From Eubacterium callanderi (GTDB taxonomy: Bacteria > Bacillota > Clostridia > Eubacteriales > Eubacteriaceae): a stretch of 64,000 bases of DNA. Shown here piece by piece: positions 36,036-43,696 of the stretch (positions are counted from its first letter, which is position 1; every line of letters starts with the position of its first letter). The stretch spans positions 26,662 to 90,661 of the forward strand of contig NZ_FRBP01000007.1 in assembly GCF_900142645.1 (NCBI RefSeq). The letters run 5' to 3'. Below the pieces are notes generated by a model. It was not told where the DNA came from. It worked only from the letters and a program-made list of their open reading frames with translations, and did not search any database. Position numbers and translations under genes: made by a program.

Positions 36036-37418
36036 ATGCCAGATGCTATTCGCAAAACAAATCCCAAAACATTGATCATGTGGATCTGTGTGATCGCTGC
36101 GCCCATTATCGTCATGCTGATTCCCACGCAGGGTGTTTTTACCCCTCAGCTGCGAACCTTCTCCGCCATCACACTCACAGCAATTCTTTTGTTCGCTTTT
36201 AATATTTTACCCAATTTTGTCGTGGCAGTCGCCCTGCCTGTTTCTTATATGCTCCTGAACGTCGCTGAACCAAATATCGCGTTTGCCGCTTGGTTCAGCA
36301 ATATTCCCTGGATGTTTATGGGCGGGTTTTTACTCGCCAATGTTCTGGAGAGAATCGGACTGCTTAACAGAGTTGCTTTTTGGAGCATTATTAAAACGGG
36401 CGGTACCTACAGCGGTATTCTCTGGGGGCTTGCCATCGCGGGGATTATTTTAAATCTCATCGCACCCGGCAAGGCATATGTCCCAATGGCCGCCTTATCT
36501 TTTGGTATCTGCAAGGCTTTAAATTTTGAAAAATCAAGAGAGAGCGCGGGCATTATGATGGGCGGCTTTTTTGCCTCATGGTTTCCTACTTTCTTTCTAT
36601 ACAATCCGACCTTTGCCATCATGCCTTCTTTAGGCAAAGAGGTCGCTCCGGTTCAGATAACATGGCTTCAATATTTTATCAATAATATCCCTTTTGTTCT
36701 CTGGCTCGCAGTTTGTATTTTTATGGTTATTAAGCTTTGCAAACCCAAAAAGCAGATTGATATTAAGGATTATGCCATTCAGGAGTACTCAAAACTTGGA
36801 AAAGTATCCCTTGAAGAAAAAAAGTCCATCATTGTGGTCTCTCTATTATTTATTTTCATGTTTACCAGCGACCTCCATGGTATTGATGTCGGCTGGGGCT
36901 TTGCCTTAATTCCGCTGCTTTTCTTTATTCCGGGGATCAACGTAGGCAAGCCTGTCGATATCAGTAAAATCAATTTTACCATGGCCATCTTCACCACCGC
37001 GTGTCTGTCCATTGGTCATGTTGCGAACTCTCTGGGAATAGGCCAGATCATCGCCAACGCGGTGCTGCCGCTGCTTCAGGGTAAAAGTGTATTCTTTGTT
37101 ATCGGCGCAGTCTGGCTGGTCTGTGTCGTCGCTAAAATTTTCCTGACACCCCTTGCGACTTACGCGACCTTGACCGTTCCCCTTACTCAGATTGCCCTCA
37201 GCCTTGGTATCAGTCCGCTTGTCATCTATTACACCATGAACCTGTCGACCACAGAAATCCTGTTCCCTTATCAATGGGCACTCGTTCTTATTTTTATGGG
37301 CTATAATTTAACCAGCGGTAAAGATTTCACCAGAATCTGGGGGACCAAGATGGTTTTAAGCTTTGTCTTTGTCCTTGCCATCGCTGTTCCATATTGGATG
37401 CTTATCGGACTTATATAA
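36036..37418 (+). CDS. SLC13/DASS-type transporter (copy B)
   Basis: 460 residues, strongly hydrophobic throughout, SD AAAGGAGG. Signature segments: NIPWMFMGGFLLANVLERIG, APGKAYVPMAALSFGI and FTTACLSIGHVANSLGIGQI. It is nearly colinear with copy C at 42204 and starts 17 nt after the URO-D gene, so the two are co-translated. It ends at a terminator. The likely role is uptake of the substrate of the URO-D enzyme, or export of its demethylated product. Confidence 0.86.
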   Translation: MPDAIRKTNPKTLIMWICVIAAPIIVMLIPTQGVFTPQLRTFSAITLTAILLFAFNILPNFVVAVALPVSYMLLNVAEPNIAFAAWFSNIPWMFMGGFLLANVLERIGLLNRVAFWSIIKTGGTYSGILWGLAIAGIILNLIAPGKAYVPMAALSFGICKALNFEKSRESAGIMMGGFFASWFPTFFLYNPTFAIMPSLGKEVAPVQITWLQYFINNIPFVLWLAVCIFMVIKLCKPKKQIDIKDYAIQEYSKLGKVSLEEKKSIIVVSLLFIFMFTSDLHGIDVGWGFALIPLLFFIPGINVGKPVDISKINFTMAIFTTACLSIGHVANSLGIGQIIANAVLPLLQGKSVFFVIGAVWLVCVVAKIFLTPLATYATLTVPLTQIALSLGISPLVIYYTMNLSTTEILFPYQWALVLIFMGYNLTSGKDFTRIWGTKMVLSFVFVLAIAVPYWMLIGLI

Positions 37419-37426
37419 TATCAAAA

Positions 37427-37453
37427 AAAGACTGGAATCCCCCTCCAGTCTTT
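37427..37453. terminator. Terminator of the first URO-D/DASS operon
   Basis: AAAGACTGGA (37427-37436) pairs with TCCAGTCTTT (37444-37453); a preceding A-run makes it usable on the minus strand as well. Confidence 0.8.
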
Positions 37454-37459
37454 CAGTCT

Positions 37460-37684
37460 GTCATAACCCCTGAGAGACGAAGCCTTTTACCTAAGGAAGA
37501 AAAAGCGTCCTGCGGGCACCGCCCTTACACGGATAGCTTTTTCACCAAAGTAGATTCTTGATCTCGCCAGTGTCCAGCTGTTCCTATAGTGCGGCACGAT
37601 TCCTGGCCGTTTACCACAGCGCCTGCACCTTTTTGCTTATCTGGATAAAAGGCGCAGTCTCGGACTGTGCCTTTTCTTTGACAC
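37460..37684. other. Structured intergenic element without a gene
   Basis: No ORF. A perfect 8-bp outer stem GAAAAAGC/GCTTTTTC encloses GTCC/GGAT and GGGC/GCCC. GCCAG/CTGGC frames a second domain containing GTGC-GGCAC. The stretch ends in the bidirectional terminator hairpin AAAAGGCGCAGTC/GACTGTGCCTTTT (37647-37675). The strand and role are unknown; it could be a non-coding RNA or a repeat element. Confidence 0.4.
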
Positions 37685-37687
37685 GCT

Positions 37688-37712
37688 AAAAGGCTGGCCT
37701 CCAGTCTTTTTT
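37688..37712 (-). terminator. Weak terminator after the methyltransferase gene
   Basis: Minus-strand GACTGG/CCAGCC hairpin followed by TTTT, directly after the stop codon. Confidence 0.5.
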
Positions 37713-37714
37713 AA

Positions 37715-38521
37715 TCACACCTCCCAGTACAGCGCAAACTGGGTTGTCCGGACCTCTTCCTCCACAATACCGTTTATCGCGTGCTCGATCAGGTATTTTT
37801 CGATACTGGCCTCTTCTTCGTCAGTCAGTGTTCTTTTACTTCTCAGGTCGTTTTTGAAAATATCGACGGCCCGTTCCAGTTCAAAGCTGCGCACCCAGTT
37901 ATGCTCCCGGTATTCCACAGCCGGAAAAAGCCCCTTCTCCCAGAGCAGGTTAAAGGCATACTGAAGCTGGGGATAGCGGGGATCTGGCTTTTTACCAAAA
38001 ATTTTCTTTTTAAGCCGGTCCGCCACTGAGCCGGTTCTCAAAACCGGATGGATATACAGGCACCAGCCGCAGCTGGCTTCTGTCAGCTTCTCAAAGGTTT
38101 CTGCCGACTGGATGGCCGGGGTCATATTCGCCAGCACAAAGTCGAACTTGCCTTTCCAGCCCTTGTCCGCCATCTCCAGGGTATGCCAGTTATCGCAGGA
38201 AAAGAAAGCATTGCCTGTTCCGGCCTCTCTGGCCCGCTGCTCAGCGTTTTTAATCATTTCCTCCGAAAAATCGGTTCCCCAGGCCTCGGCACATTTTTTC
38301 GCAAAATAGACCGTGTATTTTCCAGCGCCGCAGCCAACATCCAGAAACGCGCCGTCCGCTGGCAGCATGCCGTGCCGCTTAACAAGAGCAGCCACCCAGT
38401 CGTCATCCTCAACACCTCTCTGCTTTGCAAACTCCTGTGCCCGGGCGTTCCACATATTCATGGACGCTTCTGTATCGCATTCCGGCATTTTCCAGTCGCC
38501 GATGATGATTTCCTTATTCAT
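37715..38521 (-). CDS. Class I SAM-dependent methyltransferase
   Basis: 268 residues from ATG 38521 (AAGGAGGG SD). The SAM-binding motif I is FLDVGCGAGKYTVYFAKK, followed by the acidic residue and GTDFSEEMIKNAEQRA of motif II and the LANMTPAI segment of motif IV. The C-terminal half has no recognised domain. The substrate is unknown. It is oriented against the URO-D operon and has its own terminator, so a link to the neighbouring demethylation module is not established. Confidence 0.85.
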   Translation of the reverse strand: MNKEIIIGDWKMPECDTEASMNMWNARAQEFAKQRGVEDDDWVAALVKRHGMLPADGAFLDVGCGAGKYTVYFAKKCAEAWGTDFSEEMIKNAEQRAREAGTGNAFFSCDNWHTLEMADKGWKGKFDFVLANMTPAIQSAETFEKLTEASCGWCLYIHPVLRTGSVADRLKKKIFGKKPDPRYPQLQYAFNLLWEKGLFPAVEYREHNWVRSFELERAVDIFKNDLRSKRTLTDEEEASIEKYLIEHAINGIVEEEVRTTQFALYWEV

Positions 38522-38648
38522 TTTTCCCTCCTTATATTCAATCGCCATTTTATTGACATAGTGTAATCATATCTCCTAATCCTTAAATATACGCTTCTAT
38601 ACCGTTATCATTCAAAAAAATCTGTAAATTTTCGCAGTGATCATAAAA

Positions 38649-40124
38649 TCAGAGCATGTTTTTCAGTTGTCGGATAACTTCCTCTTTTTCGCGGTCAACA
38701 AAGGGAATAGAATACCAGTACTTTTCTAAATAGTTATAAAAAGCAGCGCATATTGATGACTCATTCATCAAAACAAAAGCATCCTCGTTATTTTCTTTAT
38801 TAATTAACACAGAGCCATGTTCTTTTATCCACAAATCCAGCCCGTCCAGCAAATTTCCCTGATTCTTCCTGAAAAACGCAATTTGAAAATTGGGAAAATT
38901 TTTCAAAAGCCAGATCAGATACTCTACCTGTCTGCGGATATCCCCGCTCTCTAAGTATATCAGCTGTCCTGTATATAATTCCAGCTCCTTGGCTTTTGTC
39001 TTGTCATCGCACATCCCTCGGATAAGACTTTCCTTATCGATGAGTAAATGATATTCAAAATTTTTAATGTCCTTTAAAAACTTTTGATTATAATTCCGAA
39101 AGCTTTCAAAAAAAGCTTTGATATTCTCCGGCGGAATTTCATTTTTTTCTAAAATGTTTTTAAAATTATCTTTTGGCATATTCATAAAGAAGGACAAATC
39201 ATTCTTTATATATGCGTTCCCGTATTGTCCTGAAAATTCCTCAAAGGTGCTTGGTACCTGATTTTTTGGAATAACGGTGTGTGACTGCCGGCAGTGTTTT
39301 TTGGCCGCAAGCACCATCTCTTCGCAATGGCGGACTGTTGGGAGATCCGTATACATGTGAGTAATATCCTTCTGAGTGATATCATCAGACGAAATTTTCG
39401 CAAGTGCCATCTTATTTTTCAGCACGACAATATTGGGTTTATACAGCATGTATGAGTAATCCGGGTAATAGAGATACTCGACATTTCCGGTAAGAAGCAT
39501 GGGAAGCCGGTACAGCAATGTGTTAATAAGGTAATCAATGCTATGATTTAGTGAGATCAAAAATGTAATCCGGTGTCCGGCTTCTGCAACTTTTAAATAT
39601 TGCTTTTTCCACTCGGTAAAAAACGCGGTGTCCTCAGACTGCCAGCTATAATGCTCGGTCCAGTCGAGCACGTATACCTCCTGCGGTGTTTTTTCGAGCA
39701 AAACTGACTGGATAAATTCCTGAGCCGCCTTTCTTCTGCCGTTCTTTCCCTGAAATGTTTTTACCTTGGCGGTATAGACTGTCTTATCTGTAAAGCTGCC
39801 TCCTCCGGCGCTTACCTCATCAAGGGAGGTCAGCCAGCGCTTCAGTAATATGACCAGAGCCTCTCTTGTGAGATCATCGGTTTCCTGATAGGTTTCGGCC
39901 AAAAGCTTTTTAACAGTGCGGTACTCTGTCTCTTTATCCAGGAGAATAAAAAAATTTGCGATCTCCCCGCAGGCTTCTGAGTTGACGTTGAGCTTACGTT
40001 TCCCATTTTTCAGCTTACTGACCAAAGAGGTATCGACATGAAGATAATTTGCCAAGTCGGTTCCTTTTACATGAAATAAATCCATCAGATAGTTTAAACG
40101 TGATAATTCCTGATCCCTTTTCAT
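38649..40124 (-). CDS. Large HTH regulator with an unknown C-terminal domain
   Basis: 491 residues from ATG 40124 (GGAGGGG SD). Residues 10-50 form an XRE-like helix-turn-helix (GTDLANYLHVDTSLVSKLKN, GKRKL). The remaining 430 residues match no domain I recognise; they have mixed alpha/beta character (YVLDWTEHYSWQSEDTAF, ITFLISLNHSIDYLINTLLY). The gene is divergent from the second URO-D/DASS cluster, and the shared operator TGTCAA-N10-TTGACA lies 36-57 bp before its start. It is the best candidate for the factor that reads that operator. Confidence 0.75.
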   Translation of the reverse strand: MKRDQELSRLNYLMDLFHVKGTDLANYLHVDTSLVSKLKNGKRKLNVNSEACGEIANFFILLDKETEYRTVKKLLAETYQETDDLTREALVILLKRWLTSLDEVSAGGGSFTDKTVYTAKVKTFQGKNGRRKAAQEFIQSVLLEKTPQEVYVLDWTEHYSWQSEDTAFFTEWKKQYLKVAEAGHRITFLISLNHSIDYLINTLLYRLPMLLTGNVEYLYYPDYSYMLYKPNIVVLKNKMALAKISSDDITQKDITHMYTDLPTVRHCEEMVLAAKKHCRQSHTVIPKNQVPSTFEEFSGQYGNAYIKNDLSFFMNMPKDNFKNILEKNEIPPENIKAFFESFRNYNQKFLKDIKNFEYHLLIDKESLIRGMCDDKTKAKELELYTGQLIYLESGDIRRQVEYLIWLLKNFPNFQIAFFRKNQGNLLDGLDLWIKEHGSVLINKENNEDAFVLMNESSICAAFYNYLEKYWYSIPFVDREKEEVIRQLKNML

Positions 40125-40159
40125 TTTCCCCTCCATTAAATTCTTTTTTGTCCATAATC

Positions 40160-40225
40160 TGTCAACACGTGAAAATTGACATTTCCTGTGATTCAATTGA
40201 CGTTTTTATATAATCTTTGTAAAAT
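40160..40225 (+). promoter_or_regulatory. Operator and promoter of the second URO-D/DASS cluster
   Basis: TGTCAA-N10-TTGACA (40160-40181), 15 nt, TTGACG (40197-40202), 17 bp, TAAAAT (40220-40225). It is nearly the same sequence as 32951-33016. The promoter now drives only the decayed transporter and, by read-through, the URO-D gene at 40803. Confidence 0.75.
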
Positions 40226-40362
40226 CAACTTAAATACGAATCAGCTTAACAAGAAAACCCATACATCCGCAGATAAAAGCCGGAAATAAAAAAATCGGTA
40301 TCTACTGATAAAATAAAGTTTGCCTGATTCACATTCTTTATCCTGCAATTACTATTTTATCA

Positions 40363-40447
40363 ATTCCCAGAAGTAACTTTTTACTTAAATATTAAAACGT
40401 TTTTAGCTCCTATACTCAAAGCGATTGTTATTTTTACTTCTGGGAAT
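40363..40447. repeat. 85-bp element with 12-bp perfect inverted ends
   Basis: ATTCCCAGAAGT (40363-40374) and ACTTCTGGGAAT (40436-40447) are perfect inverted repeats around 61 bp of AT-rich DNA. It lies between the operator and the decayed transporter. It may be a tiny MITE-like insertion or a long-loop hairpin. Confidence 0.45.
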
Positions 40448-40454
40448 GCGCTGA

Positions 40455-40655
40455 CCCCATTGCCGCCTTACCACTCTTATCTTTTATAATATCATAAACC
40501 CTGACTCCATAGAGGTTGTATTTTCACCCTGAGCAAATGCTGTTTTCCAGATGCTTATGAGCAGCATGCTTCTCTCCCGGTTGAAAGCGTACTCTGGTTG
40601 TTTATCATACAGAAAATTGGCAGACTGATCTGAAAAATTCCAGTCCAATGGTTTT
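40455..40655 (+). pseudogene. Decayed DASS transporter (relic of copy A)
   Basis: The stretch 40476-40576 aligns without gaps to 33289-33389 of the copy A gene. Translated, it reads LIFYNIINPDSIEVVFSP, a stop, then ANAVFQMLMSSMLLS. The intact copy has PIFYNITNLAPTEVVFSPW followed by TSTVPWMFMGGMILS. The conserved Trp codon TGG has become TGA. Outside this core, similarity fades and frames shift. It occupies the place that copy A has in the first cluster. Confidence 0.8.
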
Positions 40656-40802
40656 TCAGTCTAAGCTTCAATCTTCCTTCTGTCACTAAAGCTCAATCCT
40701 TGCCGTTAAACATGTCTTTAAAACTTATTGATTCGTAATAACAAGAAATACACAATTTTATAAAAGCATTGCAATGCAAATAAAAATATATGAGGTAAAA
40801 AA

Positions 40803-42185
40803 ATGAATGAACAAAAGCTGACACCAGCACAGGAAAAAAAGGCGGAACGGACAAAGTTATTCGAAGATGTATACAGCGGTGTTATCCCAAAACGTGTTCC
40901 AATAGTGGCGAGTATGACGCCTGAGGCTGCTTTGGAATATTCAGACATCCCTGTTGGAAAAACGATTTGGGATTTAGATGCAGACAGTATTGCCAGGGCT
41001 TTAGACAAGGTCTGCGAAATGATTCCCTCCGACACACCGGCAGTGGGTGGGATTCTTAAAAACCCGGCGGTCTTCAAGCTTCTGGGCTCAAGAGGCTACT
41101 CCATGGGGCAGACTGGTTATATGCAGCATGTCGACCTTGAAACACTCAAGTCTGATGAATATGATGAATTTATTAAGGATCCATTCGCCTTTATTGTGAC
41201 GAAATCTCTTCCGCGTATATTTGAAAACCTTGACAGTCATTCACCAAGAAGCGGAATGGCGCTCGCAGAAGCGATGAAAGCTTTTTATGATTATCTGGCA
41301 AAATTTGATTCTATAAAAGCACCGATTTTTGCCAAATACGGCTACTATTCACCACCGGAAGGTTCAACCACCCTCTGCCAGGCCTCCTTTGATTTAATCG
41401 GTGATTTTTTAAGAGGCATTAAAGGGATTTACATGGATGTGCGCCAGCGTCCGGAAAAAATTCTGGAAGCCTGCGAGGCGATGCTGCCCATGCAGGTGAA
41501 AAGGGGGCTCCCGCCAAAGCCTCATAAACTTGGCGAAGTATTCATGCCGCTCCATCTGGGAACTTACCTGAGAAAAAAAGATTTTGAGAAACTGTATTGG
41601 CCAAGCTTCTCAAAATTTATCCATATCATGGCAGAACACGGACAAACTGCCTCGCTTTTCTGTGAACATGACTGGATGCGCTATCTTGATTTACTGCAGG
41701 ATCTTCCAGCAAATACAAGAATCTTATTTGAATACGGCGATCCAAAAATTATTAAGGAAAAGCTGGGCAATAAACACATTCTCTCCGGCTTGTATCCCAT
41801 CACCTATATAAAAACTGCGACTAAACAGCAGTGCATTGATAAAGCAAAAGAAATGATCGACATCATGGCACCCGGCGGACGCTATATTTTTGATTTTGAT
41901 AAGAGCGCCATGTCCCTTGATACGATCAATATGGAAAATTATGCTGCCGTCATTCAATATGTCGCTGAAAATACCAATTACGCCAACGCAGGCACTGCTG
42001 TCAAAGCGTCAACAGCCGAATATGAAAAGCCCGACACCAAGGTGCCGCGTTTTGAATCTCCCTGTTTTACAGACTGGCAGAAAATTGAAAAAAACGAAAT
42101 TGAAACTCAGCTTAAAGACACTGTTAATCCCATTTTACAATCCTATGAAGAAATGCTGTTTCGGATGATTTTTACCATTATTTAA
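40803..42185 (+). CDS. URO-D superfamily protein, probable corrinoid-linked methyltransferase (copy 2)
   Basis: 460 residues, colinear with copy 1 at 34633 and identical over long runs such as DFLRGIKGIYMDVRQRPEK and FCEHDWMRYLDLLQDLP. Differences cluster at the N-terminus and near the end. SD TGAGG. The upstream box TTGATTCGTAAT is shared with copy 1, but the TGTCAA/TTGACA operator is not preserved there. It is followed after 18 nt by DASS copy C. Divergence between the copies may reflect a different methyl donor. Confidence 0.75.
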   Translation: MNEQKLTPAQEKKAERTKLFEDVYSGVIPKRVPIVASMTPEAALEYSDIPVGKTIWDLDADSIARALDKVCEMIPSDTPAVGGILKNPAVFKLLGSRGYSMGQTGYMQHVDLETLKSDEYDEFIKDPFAFIVTKSLPRIFENLDSHSPRSGMALAEAMKAFYDYLAKFDSIKAPIFAKYGYYSPPEGSTTLCQASFDLIGDFLRGIKGIYMDVRQRPEKILEACEAMLPMQVKRGLPPKPHKLGEVFMPLHLGTYLRKKDFEKLYWPSFSKFIHIMAEHGQTASLFCEHDWMRYLDLLQDLPANTRILFEYGDPKIIKEKLGNKHILSGLYPITYIKTATKQQCIDKAKEMIDIMAPGGRYIFDFDKSAMSLDTINMENYAAVIQYVAENTNYANAGTAVKASTAEYEKPDTKVPRFESPCFTDWQKIEKNEIETQLKDTVNPILQSYEEMLFRMIFTII

Positions 42186-42203
42186 GTATTTGGGGGGATT
42201 GTC

Positions 42204-43586
42204 ATGAATGATACTTTGAAAAAAATGGATCGCAAAAATCTGGTCAAGTGGATCTGCGTCTTACTTGTGCCCATTCTTATAATGCTGATACCGGTGCAGG
42301 GGGTTTTTACCCCCGCGCTCCGCACATTCAGCGCCATTACCATTACCGCGATTTTACTCTTTGCTTTTGGCCTTTTGCCTAACTTTATTGTGGCTATAGC
42401 CCTTCCAATTTCCTACATGCTGCTGAATGTAGCAGCTCCGGACGTTGCTTTTGCCGCCTGGTATGGCAGTATCCCCTGGATGTTTATGGGTGGATTTTTG
42501 CTGGCGAATGTTCTCGAACGCATCGGGTTACTCAACCGCATTGCCTTATGGAGTATTATCAAAACCGGCGGAACTTACAGTGGTATTCTGTGGGGACTTA
42601 CTCTCGCGGGTATCATTTTGAACCTCATTGCACCAGGGGAATCCTTTGTTCCCATGGCCGCTTTATCTTTTGGTATCTGCAAAGCTCTTAATTTCGAGAA
42701 ATCCAGAGAAAGTGCTGGCATTATGATGGGCGGATTCTTTGCCTCATGGTTTCCGACCTTCTTCCTCTATAACCCAACTTTCGCCATCATGCCCTCTTTA
42801 GGAAAAGAAGTCATGCCAATTCAGGTAACCTGGATACAGTACTTTTTTAACAACCTTCCCTTTGTGCTCTGGCTGGCCCTCTGTATTTTTATGGTTATCA
42901 AGCTCTGCAAGCCAAAAACTGCCATCAACATCAAAGATTACGCCGTTGAGGAATACGCTAAACTTGGAAAAATAACAAAAACAGAAATAAGATCTATCTT
43001 TGTTGTGGCTCTGTTGTTTATCTTCCTCTTTACAAGCGGCATGCACGGCATTGATGTGGGCTGGGGCTTTGCCTTAATTCCATTGCTCTTCTTTATCCCC
43101 GGGATTAACGTTGGTAAAGCCGAAGATATCAGTAAAATCAACTTTAATATGACTATTTTCACCACAGCCTGTCTTTCTATTGGTTATGTCGCAAACGCTC
43201 TGGGCGTTGGACAGATCATTGCAGACGCAGTGCTGCCCATGCTTCAGGGAAAAAGCGCTTTTTTCGTAATTGGCGCAGTCTGGCTGGTTTGCGTCGTGGT
43301 AAAATTCTTTTTGACACCACTGGCGACTTACGCGACACTGACCGTCCCATTAACGCAAATTGCCCTGAGCCTCGGCATAAGCCCTCTGGTTATTTATTAC
43401 ACCATGAGTGTAGCCACCACTGAAATACTCTTTCCATACCAATGGGCGCTGGTCCTTATTTTCATGGGATATAACCTAACCAGCGGTAAAGACTTTACCA
43501 AAATATGGGGAACCAAGCTTATTATGAGTTTTGTATTTATCCTTGCCATCGCAGTGCCTTACTGGATGCTCATCGGGTTAATATAA
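42204..43586 (+). CDS. SLC13/DASS-type transporter (copy C)
   Basis: 460 residues, colinear with copy B at 36036. Shared segments include SIPWMFMGGFLLANVLERIG, NFEKSRESAGIMMGGFFASW and YWMLIGLI at the end. SD GGGGGGA. It is co-transcribed with the URO-D copy 2 and ends at a bidirectional terminator. Same suggested role as copy B. Confidence 0.86.
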   Translation: MNDTLKKMDRKNLVKWICVLLVPILIMLIPVQGVFTPALRTFSAITITAILLFAFGLLPNFIVAIALPISYMLLNVAAPDVAFAAWYGSIPWMFMGGFLLANVLERIGLLNRIALWSIIKTGGTYSGILWGLTLAGIILNLIAPGESFVPMAALSFGICKALNFEKSRESAGIMMGGFFASWFPTFFLYNPTFAIMPSLGKEVMPIQVTWIQYFFNNLPFVLWLALCIFMVIKLCKPKTAINIKDYAVEEYAKLGKITKTEIRSIFVVALLFIFLFTSGMHGIDVGWGFALIPLLFFIPGINVGKAEDISKINFNMTIFTTACLSIGYVANALGVGQIIADAVLPMLQGKSAFFVIGAVWLVCVVVKFFLTPLATYATLTVPLTQIALSLGISPLVIYYTMSVATTEILFPYQWALVLIFMGYNLTSGKDFTKIWGTKLIMSFVFILAIAVPYWMLIGLI

Positions 43587-43620
43587 ACCTTACAGCTCTT
43601 ATGCTGAAACACTGAATCAA

Positions 43621-43652
43621 AAAACCTGCTCCTTTAAATTAAGGAGCAGGTT
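43621..43652. terminator. Bidirectional terminator
   Basis: AACCTGCTCCTT (from 43623) pairs with AAGGAGCAGGTT (to 43652), between convergent operons. Confidence 0.9.
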
Positions 43653-43696
43653 CAATATTTTTATCATCCGACTCATATAACCATTAACTTTTCAGC

